A stretch of DNA of 64,000 bases from CBDAQA01 sp965198865 (GTDB lineage: Bacteria; Planctomycetota; Phycisphaerae; Tepidisphaerales; Tepidisphaeraceae): contig CBDAQA010000033.1 in NCBI GenBank assembly GCA_965198865.1, positions 85,967 through 149,966 on the forward strand, read 5' to 3'. Below, one piece after another: positions 53,320 through 61,469 of the stretch. The notes below the pieces were generated by a model. The model did not search any database. It saw only the letters and a program-made list of their open reading frames with translations, and was not told the origin of the DNA. A program made the position numbers and the translations under genes. How positions within the stretch are numbered: position 1 is the stretch's first letter; each line of letters begins with the position of its first letter.

Positions 53320-54855
53320 ATGTCGAAGTTGAATCGCCGTTGCGGAACCGCCGCGTTGCTTGCCCTGGCCGTGGCCGCGTGCGTGCCGACCGTCCGGGCG
53401 GCCGGACCCACGACGGCCCCGGTCGCGCTGGAGCAGCAGAACGCTGACCTGCAGCGTCGACTGGACGACATGCAGCGGCAGATGGACGAGCTGAAGCAGG
53501 CCGTCCGCCAGCGGCCGGCCGTCGCGGCGGCGCCCACGACTGCCCCGAGCACGACCGCTGTGGGGACGGGCGGCACGAGCTTTCAATCGCTGTTCCTGGA
53601 CGAGAAGCCGGTCGAGCTGCCGGGTGACGTGACGGCCGGGTACAAGGGCGGGTTCTACCTGAAGCAGGGAGACGCCTTCTCGCTGAAGGCGGGCGGCGTG
53701 TTCGACGTGCGGTACGGCTACACCGACGCGCAGAACAAGACGTCGCTCACCACGACGCCGCTGGGCACGAACCGGCAGGGATCGCTGAGCGGGTTCAACC
53801 TGTACAATGGCAACCTGTCGCTCGAGGGGGAGCTGTTCAAGCACGGCCAGAGCGAGGCGCTGTTCAAGGCGACAGGGAACTTCGGCACGCTGCAGGTGCC
53901 GACCGGCACGCTGGGCGGCACGTTCATCCTCAACGAGCTGTACGGCGGGTACGCGTTCAACGACGCGTTCAAGATCCGCGCCGGCGCAATGATCACGCCG
54001 CTCACGCCGTTCCTGGGGTTGACGCTGAACGGCGGCCTGACGTTCCCGACGGTCGCCAACGAGCTGATCACGTTTCTGCCGGGCTTTTCGCTGGGGGCCG
54101 ATGTCACCGGGCAGCTGGCCGACAACTCGATCCTGTACGACTTCATGGTGAACAACGGCAGCGTGGGCCAGGGCGTGACCAACTCGACGGGCGTGCTGGC
54201 CGGGTCGGACAACCGCGTCGGCGTGGCCGGCCGGATCCAAATTGCCGGCAGCGGCAAGGTGAGCGACTTTCTCGATGAGTCTGACACGCAGGACCACCAG
54301 AAGTTCGTGTGGAACGTGGACGGCGGCGTCGCTTGGGAATCGCAGAACAGCTCGGCGAATGCCTTCCCGGGCTCGCAGACGACGCTGAAGATACAGGGGC
54401 TGTCGTCGTCCGACCCGGCCGGGTTCCGCGCCCCCTACACGGTCAACGGCGACCTGCTGCGGTACGTGGCCGGACTCCGGGCGAAGTACCACGGCTTCTC
54501 GTTCGTCAGCGAGGGGCAGTACCAGCAGATCATCAACGAAACCAACGCCTCGCCGATCCCCGGCTACGGGCACTACAAGGTGGGCGAGACCGGGTTCTTC
54601 GTCCAGGCGGGGTACTTCATCCTCCCCAAGCACCTGGAGCTCGCCGGGCGGTTCGGGCAGCTGTACACGAACGGCTTGGCCCACGAGATGGACGAGTACA
54701 CGTTCGGCGCGAACTACTACCTGTTCGGCGAGAACCTGAAGTTCCAGCTGGCCGAGACCTACGTGCCCCGCCAGGCGGCCCTGACGAGCAACACCGGCCT
54801 GCTGATCAACACGCAGGACTGGGTGACGCAGGCGCAGGTGCAGCTGAAGTTCTGA
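53320..54855 (+). CDS. Outer-membrane porin (OprP/OprO-like) with N-terminal coiled coil
   Basis: 511 residues. A signal peptide (LLALAVAACVPTVRAAG) precedes a short coiled coil (EQQNADLQRRLDDMQRQMDE), a Pro/Thr/Ala linker and a beta-barrel of about 400 residues with repeating amphipathic strands (GFYLKQGDAFSLKAGGVFDV, LYGGYAFNDAFKIRAGAMIT, GFFVQAGYFILPKHLELAGR, TFGANYYLFGENLKFQLAET). It ends in phenylalanine (LKF), as many outer-membrane proteins do. The layout matches planctomycete porins annotated as phosphate-selective O/P types. GAGGAGAG lies 8 nt before the ATG. The specificity is unknown. Confidence 0.85.
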   Translation: MSKLNRRCGTAALLALAVAACVPTVRAAGPTTAPVALEQQNADLQRRLDDMQRQMDELKQAVRQRPAVAAAPTTAPSTTAVGTGGTSFQSLFLDEKPVELPGDVTAGYKGGFYLKQGDAFSLKAGGVFDVRYGYTDAQNKTSLTTTPLGTNRQGSLSGFNLYNGNLSLEGELFKHGQSEALFKATGNFGTLQVPTGTLGGTFILNELYGGYAFNDAFKIRAGAMITPLTPFLGLTLNGGLTFPTVANELITFLPGFSLGADVTGQLADNSILYDFMVNNGSVGQGVTNSTGVLAGSDNRVGVAGRIQIAGSGKVSDFLDESDTQDHQKFVWNVDGGVAWESQNSSANAFPGSQTTLKIQGLSSSDPAGFRAPYTVNGDLLRYVAGLRAKYHGFSFVSEGQYQQIINETNASPIPGYGHYKVGETGFFVQAGYFILPKHLELAGRFGQLYTNGLAHEMDEYTFGANYYLFGENLKFQLAETYVPRQAALTSNTGLLINTQDWVTQAQVQLKF

Positions 54856-54910
54856 GCGGTGAGTTTAGGGTTGAGCGTTGGGAGCCCCGGTTGCACATCC
54901 GGGGCTCCTT

Positions 54911-55675
54911 CTATTTTCGCCGCAGGCGTAGCAACAGGTCGTGCAGGGCCGGCTTTGCCGTCGCGTTCTCGTGCAGCGTACTGGCGGCGTACGCGGACCT
55001 CAGTTCGCCGCGCAGGCGGTGGTACTCCGCCTCGTGGAACGAAAGGTCGGCCTCGTCGAGCGTCGCCTGCTCGGGGCCGCCCAGCTTCCGGGCGACCAGA
55101 TCGGGCACGTAGGGCAGCCGGTACGTCTCGTTGAGCGTGACGAGGTTGGCCTCGACCGTGCCGGTCCGCATCAGGTGGATGCCGGTCAGCAGCACGCGGT
55201 AGACGTACAGCAGCGGTTTCACCCGCTGCGGCGACTCCTTGTGGAACAGGTGCCACTGCGTCTGCGAGAAACCCAGGTAATGGTGCGCGTGGTGCCGGGT
55301 GACGCATGCCGGCGCGAGGGCGACCGCCTCGGCGTGCTCGGGCGTCGTGTACACGACCAGCGGCGACAGCAGGTTCTCCAGCACGGCCCCGTTCTTCCGC
55401 AGCATCAGCGAGAAAAACTTGTGGGCGTCGTGCGTTACCAGGTCCAGGTCCAACTTGCTCTGGTCGTGCGACGCCATCGTGTCGGGCCCCGTGGTGAGGC
55501 CGACCACCTCGTCGGCCGGGAGGACGTGGACGCCGCGGAGATCGAAGTCGGAGTCGGGCGAGGGGAATCCGTACAGGTGCGCGCCGCTGACCGTGGCGAA
55601 CAGCAGCGGGTAGCGCTGGGCGGCGACGATCGGCCGCAACTGGGCGGCGAGGGATTGGGCTAGCGACTGGCTCAT
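54911..55675 (-). CDS. RlaP-like nucleotidyltransferase domain protein (COG3541 type)
   Basis: 254 residues from ATG 55675. The nucleotidyltransferase core is ATVSGAHLYGFPSPDSDFDL, a G-S-x-x-Y-G...D-x-D motif, followed by RGVHVLPADEVVGL. The C-terminal ~130 residues are helical (SQTQWHLFHKESPQRVKPLL then YVYRVLLTGIHLMRTG). This is the RlaP/COG3541 family. RlaP proteins were named for their presence in bacterial RNA-repair operons, but most members, including this one, have no RNA ligase nearby. It is on the minus strand ahead of the DinB gene. A second member is at 56740. Confidence 0.8.
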   Translation of the reverse strand: MSQSLAQSLAAQLRPIVAAQRYPLLFATVSGAHLYGFPSPDSDFDLRGVHVLPADEVVGLTTGPDTMASHDQSKLDLDLVTHDAHKFFSLMLRKNGAVLENLLSPLVVYTTPEHAEAVALAPACVTRHHAHHYLGFSQTQWHLFHKESPQRVKPLLYVYRVLLTGIHLMRTGTVEANLVTLNETYRLPYVPDLVARKLGGPEQATLDEADLSFHEAEYHRLRGELRSAYAASTLHENATAKPALHDLLLRLRRK

Positions 55676-55750
55676 GGGTGTGCACAAGGCCGTCCGCGGC
55701 CTCCCGGCCGCGGCTGGAACGGTGGGCTGCGTTCAGCTAGCGCCATCGGC

Positions 55751-56242
55751 TCAGAAGACGTTCGGCTTCCCGAGCGCCCGCCGCAGGACCTGGATCTGGC
55801 CCAGGTGCATCGCGGTGTGCATCGGGCCCATCGCGAGCAGGTCGCCCATGCGCGGGGCGAAGCTGCGGAACTTCTCCGGCGCGGGCTTGGCCAGGTCGTC
55901 GTCGGTCAGCTTGAGGAGCCCCTCCCGCTGGACGGCCAGGGCCTGGTCCAGCACGTCCAGCACCTCGACCTTGGTCGGAAACGCCTGGGGGTCGTTGTTC
56001 CCCGCGGAGTTCTTGCCGCCGACCTCGGCGTAGATGGCCGGCAGGGCGAACGGGTGCTCGGGCGAGAGGAGCTTGGCCAGCTGCGCCGCCGACCGGGCCA
56101 GGTGGCAGAGCTGCCACAGCCCGTGGTTCGCCGACGGCGCGGGCCGGGTCATCAGGTCGGCGTCGGTCAGGTCGGCCACGTGCATCTTGAGCTGGACCAG
56201 GACACCCCTGGACAGGTCGGCGATCAGTTGGGTCTTCGACAT
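55751..56242 (-). CDS. DinB family protein
   Basis: 163 residues forming a four-helix bundle of the DinB/YfiT-like family. The likely metal-binding histidines are in LWQLCHLARSAAQLAKLL and GPMHTAMHLGQIQVLRR (H-x-x-x-H). DinB-family proteins of this type are often thiol-dependent metal enzymes, but no substrate can be named here. It lies 75 nt upstream of the RlaP-like gene on the same strand, so the two may be co-transcribed. The divergent neighbour is the MNT-type nucleotidyltransferase. Confidence 0.85.
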   Translation of the reverse strand: MSKTQLIADLSRGVLVQLKMHVADLTDADLMTRPAPSANHGLWQLCHLARSAAQLAKLLSPEHPFALPAIYAEVGGKNSAGNNDPQAFPTKVEVLDVLDQALAVQREGLLKLTDDDLAKPAPEKFRSFAPRMGDLLAMGPMHTAMHLGQIQVLRRALGKPNVF

Positions 56243-56333
56243 CGGCGTTCCTTCGCGCTTGGTGATGTCGGCGTTATCGCCGGGTCTTGAGACATGTCAA
56301 CCATGCCCATCGGTCGAGATAGTCGTTGAAAAC

Positions 56334-56708
56334 ATGTCCGCACCGAACTCCGACATCCGCCTGCCGATCGACCACGATCGCATCGGCGACTTATGCCGCC
56401 GGCACCACATCCGTAAGCTTGCACGGTTTGGTTCGGTCCTGCGCGACGATTTCGGCCCCGACAGCGATGTGGACCTGTTGTACGCGTTCGAGCCGGAATG
56501 CATCCCGAGATGGGGCATCCTCGACGTCGAGGAGGAGTTGTCCGCCATGATTGGTCGGCCGGTCGGCTTCGTCGCCGCGGAACCGTTGTCGCCACGCTTC
56601 GCCGCGCGCGTGTTCCCCACGGCGCGCGTGATCTTCGACTCCGGTCATCCCAATGGCGCGCCAACAGCCAACTGCAATCGGTCATTCGAACTGCTTGGAC
56701 CTGCTTGA
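56334..56708 (+). CDS. MNT-type nucleotidyltransferase domain protein
   Basis: 124 residues from ATG 56334. It is a minimal nucleotidyltransferase: KLARFGSVLRDDFGPDSDVD gives the G-S-x-x-R...D-x-D catalytic motif, followed by LLYAFEPECIPRWGILDVEE and LSAMIGRPVGFVAAEPLSPR. MntA-like antitoxins of HEPN-MNT modules have this shape and size. The HEPN partner, expected just downstream, is absent: the next gene is an RlaP-like protein on the other strand. The last ~20 residues (SGHPNGAPTANCNRSFELLG) look non-conserved. So it is probably a solitary relative or the leftover of a toxin-antitoxin pair. Confidence 0.75.
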   Translation: MSAPNSDIRLPIDHDRIGDLCRRHHIRKLARFGSVLRDDFGPDSDVDLLYAFEPECIPRWGILDVEEELSAMIGRPVGFVAAEPLSPRFAARVFPTARVIFDSGHPNGAPTANCNRSFELLGPA

Positions 56709-56739
56709 ACCGTTGATCCCGCCACCGCCGTTTTGAAGA

Positions 56740-57651
56740 TCACACCACCGACCGCCGCGCCCGCAGCAGCAGCGCGTTGGCGGCGGCGTAGTCGGGCCGG
56801 TCCGGCAGCGTCGTCGTCTCGTACGCCGCGTCGAACTGGCGGTGCAACTCCTGCCGCCACGCTGCCAGTTCCTCGAACGGCACCTCGCCGCGCTTGATGG
56901 ACAGCAGGCGCTCGCGGTGCGCGCCGGCGTGGACGGGGACGCGCCCCTCGCGCAGCGTGCCGATGCCGGCCAGCAGCAGCCGCAGCAGGTGCATCACGTG
57001 CTTCCACTTCACGGCCCCCTTGTTCCGCAGGTCGGCCTGGAGCTTCTTGAACTGGCTGGTCACGTAGCCGTTGTAGGTCTGGTAGACGAGCTTGGAGAGG
57101 AAGCCGTCCCGCATCGCCAGAAGTTCCTGGGCGACCGGGGCGGCCGTCTCGACCAGCGGCGTGTACAGGCACTCCAGCACGTTGGGGTTCGCCTTGAGCG
57201 CCAGCGTGACGAACTTCTGTAGTTCCCAGTACACCTCTTCGGTGGCCGGGTTCTCCAGCTGCTCGGGGACGCCATAGAGCGACCAGTGCCGGTCGGCTGG
57301 GGGCAGGTAGATGCCGCGGCGGTCGTAGTCGCTGCCGTCGCCGTCGAGGCCGTAGGCGCGGCTGCCGATCACGCAGCGGTAGATGACGCAGTCGAACAGG
57401 TCGTGCTCGCCGAGCGGGCCGTCGCCGCGCTGGAAGTGGGAAAGGACGGAGATTTCCCCGCGGGAGAACGACGCCTCGAACCCGTCGAGGAAGCGGATGC
57501 GGTAGCTGTGCCAGTAGTCGGCCGGGGACTGGACGATCACGCCGACCGCGCCCGGCGGATGCACCGGCCGGCCGTCGGTCCCGCGCACGGCGGCGATCGA
57601 TACCACCCGCGTGCCGGGGGAGAGGATGGGGGGGAGCGCATCGTCTACCAT
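56740..57651 (-). CDS. RlaP-like nucleotidyltransferase domain protein, extended N-terminus
   Basis: 303 residues. The N-terminal ~85 residues (SPGTRVVSIAAVRGTDGRPV to RIRFLDGFEASFSRGEISVL) look like a small beta-barrel, possibly SH3/KOW-like. The nucleotidyltransferase core follows: VIYRCVIGSRAYGLDGDGSD with D-x-D (SDYD), then RRGIYLPPADRHWSLYG. The helical C-terminal part includes NVLECLYTPLVETAAPVAQE and KGAVKWKHVMHLLRLLLAGI. It belongs to the same family as the gene at 54911 but is longer and diverged. No RNA ligase is nearby. A hairpin separates it from the next minus-strand gene upstream. Confidence 0.82.
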   Translation of the reverse strand: MVDDALPPILSPGTRVVSIAAVRGTDGRPVHPPGAVGVIVQSPADYWHSYRIRFLDGFEASFSRGEISVLSHFQRGDGPLGEHDLFDCVIYRCVIGSRAYGLDGDGSDYDRRGIYLPPADRHWSLYGVPEQLENPATEEVYWELQKFVTLALKANPNVLECLYTPLVETAAPVAQELLAMRDGFLSKLVYQTYNGYVTSQFKKLQADLRNKGAVKWKHVMHLLRLLLAGIGTLREGRVPVHAGAHRERLLSIKRGEVPFEELAAWRQELHRQFDAAYETTTLPDRPDYAAANALLLRARRSVV

Positions 57652-57702
57652 AAAGCCGCTGATGGTATCGGCGGTCGCCGCGCCGATACCACCGGCGGCT
57701 TT
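57652..57702. repeat. Inverted repeat between minus-strand genes
   Basis: The arms at 57652-57673 and 57681-57702 pair at 20 of 22 positions (the two mismatches would be G-T pairs) around a 7-nt loop. The element immediately abuts the start codon of the RlaP-like gene and lies 10 nt downstream of the stop of the membrane protein gene, so it could terminate the latter and shape the leader of the former. Confidence 0.6.
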
Positions 57703-57711
57703 CGGGAATTG

Positions 57712-58479
57712 TCACGCCGGCTTCTTCGGCGGCGGTGGCGGCCCCGCCGGCGCGACGTCGGGTGCCGACATGCTCTGCTGGTAGATGTAGCCCAGCAGCG
57801 TCGGGACGAAGATGGTCATCGGCAGCAGGAACGGCTTGCCGGTCAGCTGCGAGTTGAGCGAGGGGCCGAAGTCGTCGTGCTTGAGGAGGAGCGCGATCGT
57901 GCCGAACACGACCATCGCCGCGCCCTGCAGGCTGGTGTAGGTGATTACGCAGGGGCGGAACAGCAGCAGCGACAGCAGGCCACACAGGACCAGGCCCGTA
58001 AGCCCGCCCGACCAGCCGAAGGTGGGGTCGAGGTTGGAGAGCCGCCAGATGGCGACGCCGAGGACGGCGCCGAGCAGCGCGCCCAGCACGGCGACCGATC
58101 CCTTGAGCGTGGGCCAGGCGCACGTGGCTGCCAGCAGGCCGGCGGTGATCGCGCCGGGCAGTGCCGCCCCGCCGCCACCGGCGCGCTCGGCGACCACTGC
58201 GCCGGCAATGCCGCCGATCATCGCCGCGTTCAGCGTCACCAGGATCTTGGCGATGCTGAAGCCGAACAGCAGGTAGACGATGCCGATCAGGATCGACAGG
58301 ACCGCCATGCCCGGCGCGGCCACCTGGCACCAGTGGATCAGGTCGGCCTGCGCCGGCCAGTGGGTGGGCCAGCTCGACACGTCGCGGATGGCCCGCGGTG
58401 CCGATCGCACCCAGGTGGTCGACCGCAGCGGGATCGCGTCCGCCAGTAGCCACCCCATCGGTCCGTTCAGTGTGACCAC
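57712..58479 (-). CDS. Multi-pass membrane protein of unknown function
   Basis: 255 residues from GTG 58479, with AGGAG 6 nt upstream. A hydrophobic region with about six helices (VAAPGMAVLSILIGIVYLLF, ALPGAITAGLLAATCAW, GSVAVLGALLGAVLGVAIW, GGLTGLVLCGLLSLLLF, and MTIFVPTLLGYIYQ near the end) follows a ~55-residue polar start. The glycine-rich helices resemble DUF4203/TMEM198-type proteins, which is a weak resemblance. The C-terminus is a proline/lysine tail (PAGPPPPPKKPA). No function can be assigned. It is the first gene of a minus-strand run of three. Confidence 0.7.
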   Translation of the reverse strand: MVTLNGPMGWLLADAIPLRSTTWVRSAPRAIRDVSSWPTHWPAQADLIHWCQVAAPGMAVLSILIGIVYLLFGFSIAKILVTLNAAMIGGIAGAVVAERAGGGGAALPGAITAGLLAATCAWPTLKGSVAVLGALLGAVLGVAIWRLSNLDPTFGWSGGLTGLVLCGLLSLLLFRPCVITYTSLQGAAMVVFGTIALLLKHDDFGPSLNSQLTGKPFLLPMTIFVPTLLGYIYQQSMSAPDVAPAGPPPPPKKPA

Positions 58480-58661
58480 GGCTCGCTCCTGTCTCGAAAA
58501 CGGGCGGGACCGGAGCGGTCCCTTTCCCACGATCAGGTATCGTCACGGCACGATCCTTTCGATGAGCGGAACCGGCAAGATGGGCAAGCTATCGCAGCGG
58601 TGCAATCGGCCGCTGCTCGTGGTACACCCACGGGCGAACCGACCGACTCAGGAGATTCGCC

Positions 58662-59903
58662 TTGGCCAAGTCAGACGCCGCCACTGTCCCCGCCTTCGCC
58701 GACATTGCCGTGACCGAGTACCGCGATCGCCGCGAGCGGCTGCTCCGGGCGCTGAAGGGGTCCGCCGCCGTGGTGTTCGCCGGCGAGGGCAGCGCGCCGC
58801 TGGTCGGTCGGTGGCAGGCGCACCGTCACTTCCTGTACCTGACGGGGATCGACAACGAGCCGGGCGCGGCGGTGCTGTTCGACCCGTCGGCCGAGGACCC
58901 CAAGCGCCGGATCGTGCTGTTCCTCAAGCCGCTCAACATCGAGGCTGAGAAGTGGGACGGCTACCGCGGCGAGATCGGGCCGGAGCTGAAGGAGAAGACC
59001 GGCTTCGCCACGATCATGCGGGCCGGTGGGCTGCCGGGGGCGATCACCGCCGGCGCCAGACGAGGGAAGAAGCTCGCCTGCCTGCACCCGTTCGCCGTCT
59101 ACCCGGCGGCCGTGTCACCCGATCTGGCAGCGTTCCAACAAGTGCAGCAGCGCGTGCTGGGCGTAAGCATCTCTGACCAGACGATGCTGTTGCCCGCCCT
59201 GCGGGCCGTGAAGTCGCCGGCCGAGCTGAAGCTGATGAAGCGTGCGATCGCCGCCACCGCGGCGGGGTTCAACGCGGTGCTGGCGGGCGTCATCAGGCCG
59301 GGCGTGAACGAGCGCGTGATCGCCAATGCGCTGGAGTTCGAGTACCGGAGGCACGGGGCCGAGACGCTGGCGTACAACACGATCGTCGGCTCGGGCGTGA
59401 ACGGCACGGTCCTGCACTACATGGACAACAACCTGCCCGTGCAGTCGGGCGACCTGATCGTGATCGACAGCGGCGCCGGCTACCGCGGCTACGCCGCCGA
59501 CATCACCCGCACGTTCCCCGCCGATGGCCGGTTCACCGACGACCAGCGCCAGGTGTACGACGTGGTCCTCGCCGCGCAGCTGGCCGCCATCAAGGCGGTG
59601 CGCCCCGGCAACAAGATGAGCCAGGTCGACCAGGCCGCCCGCGACGTGATCGACAAGGCCGGCCTCGGCCATGCGTTCATCCACAGCATCGGCCACCAGC
59701 TCGGCCTCGAGGTCCACGACGTCACGCCAGACGGCCCGCTCAAGCCCGGCATGGTGGTGACCATCGAGCCCGGCGTCTACCTGCCCGACCGCAAGCTCGG
59801 CGTCCGCATCGAGGACGACATCCTCGTCACCGCGACCGGCAACCAGAACCTAACGGCCGCCGTGCCCAAGACGGTGAAGGACGTCGAGGAGGCGATGCGG
59901 TGA
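58662..59903 (+). CDS. Xaa-Pro aminopeptidase (M24B)
   Basis: 413 residues; removes N-terminal residues before proline. The N-terminal creatinase-like domain contains HRHFLYLTGIDNEPGAAVLF. The catalytic pita-bread domain has all five metal ligands in order: DLIVIDSGAGYRGYAADITR (two aspartates), HSIGHQLGLEVHD (histidine), MVVTIEPGVYLPD (first glutamate) and GVRIEDDILVT (second glutamate). The TTG start at 58662 has CAGGAG about 9 nt upstream. The length is similar to PepP. No signal peptide, so it is cytosolic. It is divergent from the membrane protein gene and monocistronic. Confidence 0.93.
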   Translation: MAKSDAATVPAFADIAVTEYRDRRERLLRALKGSAAVVFAGEGSAPLVGRWQAHRHFLYLTGIDNEPGAAVLFDPSAEDPKRRIVLFLKPLNIEAEKWDGYRGEIGPELKEKTGFATIMRAGGLPGAITAGARRGKKLACLHPFAVYPAAVSPDLAAFQQVQQRVLGVSISDQTMLLPALRAVKSPAELKLMKRAIAATAAGFNAVLAGVIRPGVNERVIANALEFEYRRHGAETLAYNTIVGSGVNGTVLHYMDNNLPVQSGDLIVIDSGAGYRGYAADITRTFPADGRFTDDQRQVYDVVLAAQLAAIKAVRPGNKMSQVDQAARDVIDKAGLGHAFIHSIGHQLGLEVHDVTPDGPLKPGMVVTIEPGVYLPDRKLGVRIEDDILVTATGNQNLTAAVPKTVKDVEEAMR

Positions 59904-60021
59904 CCCAGTCGTGCGATCGAGCTGGAATTGCCGGTCGGAACAACTGACATGGTTACCACCGAAAGGAGTCGGTCCGCCTGCTCTTGTTCTACGGCAGCCG
60001 TCCCTGGGAGGATGACCTGCT

Positions 60022-60360
60022 GTGACGCCCGACGACCGACGCTCTGCCGTCGCCGCGGCGCTCGTCGAGGCTGGACTGGACGTTCTGGTGATGGGCGGCC
60101 ATGCCGTCCGCTTCTACGGCCTGCACTGATACCGGCGACCACGACTTTTACGCGGGGACGGCGACGACCCAGACGGTCCGCGACGCCGTCGCGCGGACGC
60201 CGCTGTTACGCGGCGCCATTGAGGGCCATCGCGGCGTCCCGACGACTTCACCCGCTTCCAGATCGGCGTGCTGCCGGACGGAAAGCGTGAGTGGGCCGAC
60301 TTCTGCGCGCATAGCCCCTTGCTTGATCCCGACCAGGAAGTGGTTTCCCGCCAGGCACCT
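60022..60360 (+). pseudogene. Broken nucleotidyltransferase (AbiEii-like)
   Basis: From GTG 60022 (GGGAGG upstream) the frame reads LVEAGLDVLVMGGHAVRFYG and stops. In a second frame it continues TGDHDFYAGTATTQTVRDAV and ARTPLLRGAIEGHRG, and in a third frame DDFTRFQIGVLPDGKREWAD. Together these make the N-terminal half of a nucleotidyltransferase of the AbiEii/'HAVRFYG...DHDF' type. At least two frameshifts are needed and the C-terminal half is missing, with the next gene (convergent) starting right there. It is a decayed remnant. The full proteins are toxin-like or housekeeping nucleotidyltransferases; the type here is uncertain. Confidence 0.6.
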
Positions 60361-60361
60361 T

Positions 60362-61414
60362 TCATACCTGTAGCAGTCGTCGATGAGACGGCAACACTGC
60401 ATCCCAGGTGAACCGTCGCCGCACGTCGGCGGTCGCCGCCGCGACGAGCCGTTCGCGTAGCGGTCCATCGTCCACTACCCGCCGGATTGCGGCGGCCAAC
60501 GCGATCGCGTCGCCGGCGGGAACCAGCAGGCCCGTCTCGCCGGTGCGGACGACGTCGCGGACGCCGGGCACGTCGGTGGCCACGACCGGCACGCCGGCGG
60601 CCATCGCCTCGATCAGGACCAGGCCGAACCCCTCGGCGAGCGAGGGCAGCACGAGCATCCCAGCGGTGGCGAGCGGTTCCTGCGGACGGGCAACGGTTCC
60701 ATGCATCCTCACGCGATCGGCAAGGTGAAGATCGGCGACGGCCCGTTCCAGGCGTGGCCGGTCGGCCCCGTCACCGTAGATGTCGAGGTGGACGTCGGGC
60801 AGTCGGGCCACCGCGGCCACGAGCGTCGGGACGTCCTTGATCGGGTCGAGCCGACCGAGGAACACGACCCGCCTGGGATCGGTGCCCGTCGTCGTCGTCC
60901 AGTCGGCCAGGTCGATCGCGTTGGGGATGATGGCGACCCGCTCCGCCGGGACGCCGGCCCGGTCGGTCGCCACGCGCGCGGCCGACGGGGACGGCACGAT
61001 CACGGTCTCCGCCCGCCGCGCGGCCAGTCGCTGCAGCGGCCAGTGCCAGCGCGGCTCGGGCTGGGTCGTCTGGATCGACTGCAGCCATCGCACGCCGCGG
61101 CCGATGCGGAGCGACGCGATCGCCGCCGCCACGTTGGCGTGCATGAGGAAGCTGAGGACGGTGGCGTACTGCCGGTCGCAGATCAGCCGGGTCAACCGTG
61201 CGACGACGGCGACGTCTCGGGGACCCGCCGCATTGAGCGCCGTCACCGGCACGCCGGCGGCGCGAATATCGTCGGCGACCGGTCCCCAGATCGACAGGCA
61301 GGCGACCTCGACGTCGACGCCGATGCGGTGCAGCCGGATCGCCAGCTCGCGCACGACTGTCGGCGTCCCGCCGCGGAGCAGGTCGGTATTGAGCAGGAGC
61401 AGGCGGTTCGACAT
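60362..61414 (-). CDS. Glycosyltransferase family 4 (GT-B)
   Basis: 350 residues from ATG 61414. N-terminal lobe: LLLLNTDLLRGGTPTVVREL and a substrate-side loop. C-terminal lobe: VIVPSPSAARVA, IIPNAIDLADW, VVFLGRLDPIKDVPTLVAAV, HGTVARPQEPLATAGMLVLP and SLAEGFGLVLIEAMAAGVPV with the E-x-x-x-x-x-x-x-E motif that binds the nucleotide sugar. This is the retaining GT4 type that builds polysaccharide or glycolipid chains from NDP-sugars. The acceptor is unknown. Its stop abuts the broken nucleotidyltransferase; upstream lies the repeat at 61437. Confidence 0.93.
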   Translation of the reverse strand: MSNRLLLLNTDLLRGGTPTVVRELAIRLHRIGVDVEVACLSIWGPVADDIRAAGVPVTALNAAGPRDVAVVARLTRLICDRQYATVLSFLMHANVAAAIASLRIGRGVRWLQSIQTTQPEPRWHWPLQRLAARRAETVIVPSPSAARVATDRAGVPAERVAIIPNAIDLADWTTTTGTDPRRVVFLGRLDPIKDVPTLVAAVARLPDVHLDIYGDGADRPRLERAVADLHLADRVRMHGTVARPQEPLATAGMLVLPSLAEGFGLVLIEAMAAGVPVVATDVPGVRDVVRTGETGLLVPAGDAIALAAAIRRVVDDGPLRERLVAAATADVRRRFTWDAVLPSHRRLLQV

Positions 61415-61436
61415 GACGGGCACGCACCACCCGTTC

Positions 61437-61466
61437 AGCGACGACCCTCCGGGCCGTCGCTAAACG
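61437..61466. repeat. Short copy of the repeat seen at 18928
   Basis: CCCTCCGGGCCGTCGCTAAACG (61445-61466) is identical to 18968-18989. AGCGACG (61437-61443) pairs with CGTCGCT (61455-61461). It fills the 55-nt gap between the C26 amidohydrolase stop and the start of the glycosyltransferase. It looks like a half or reduced copy of the larger element. Confidence 0.65.
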
Positions 61467-61469
61467 CAT

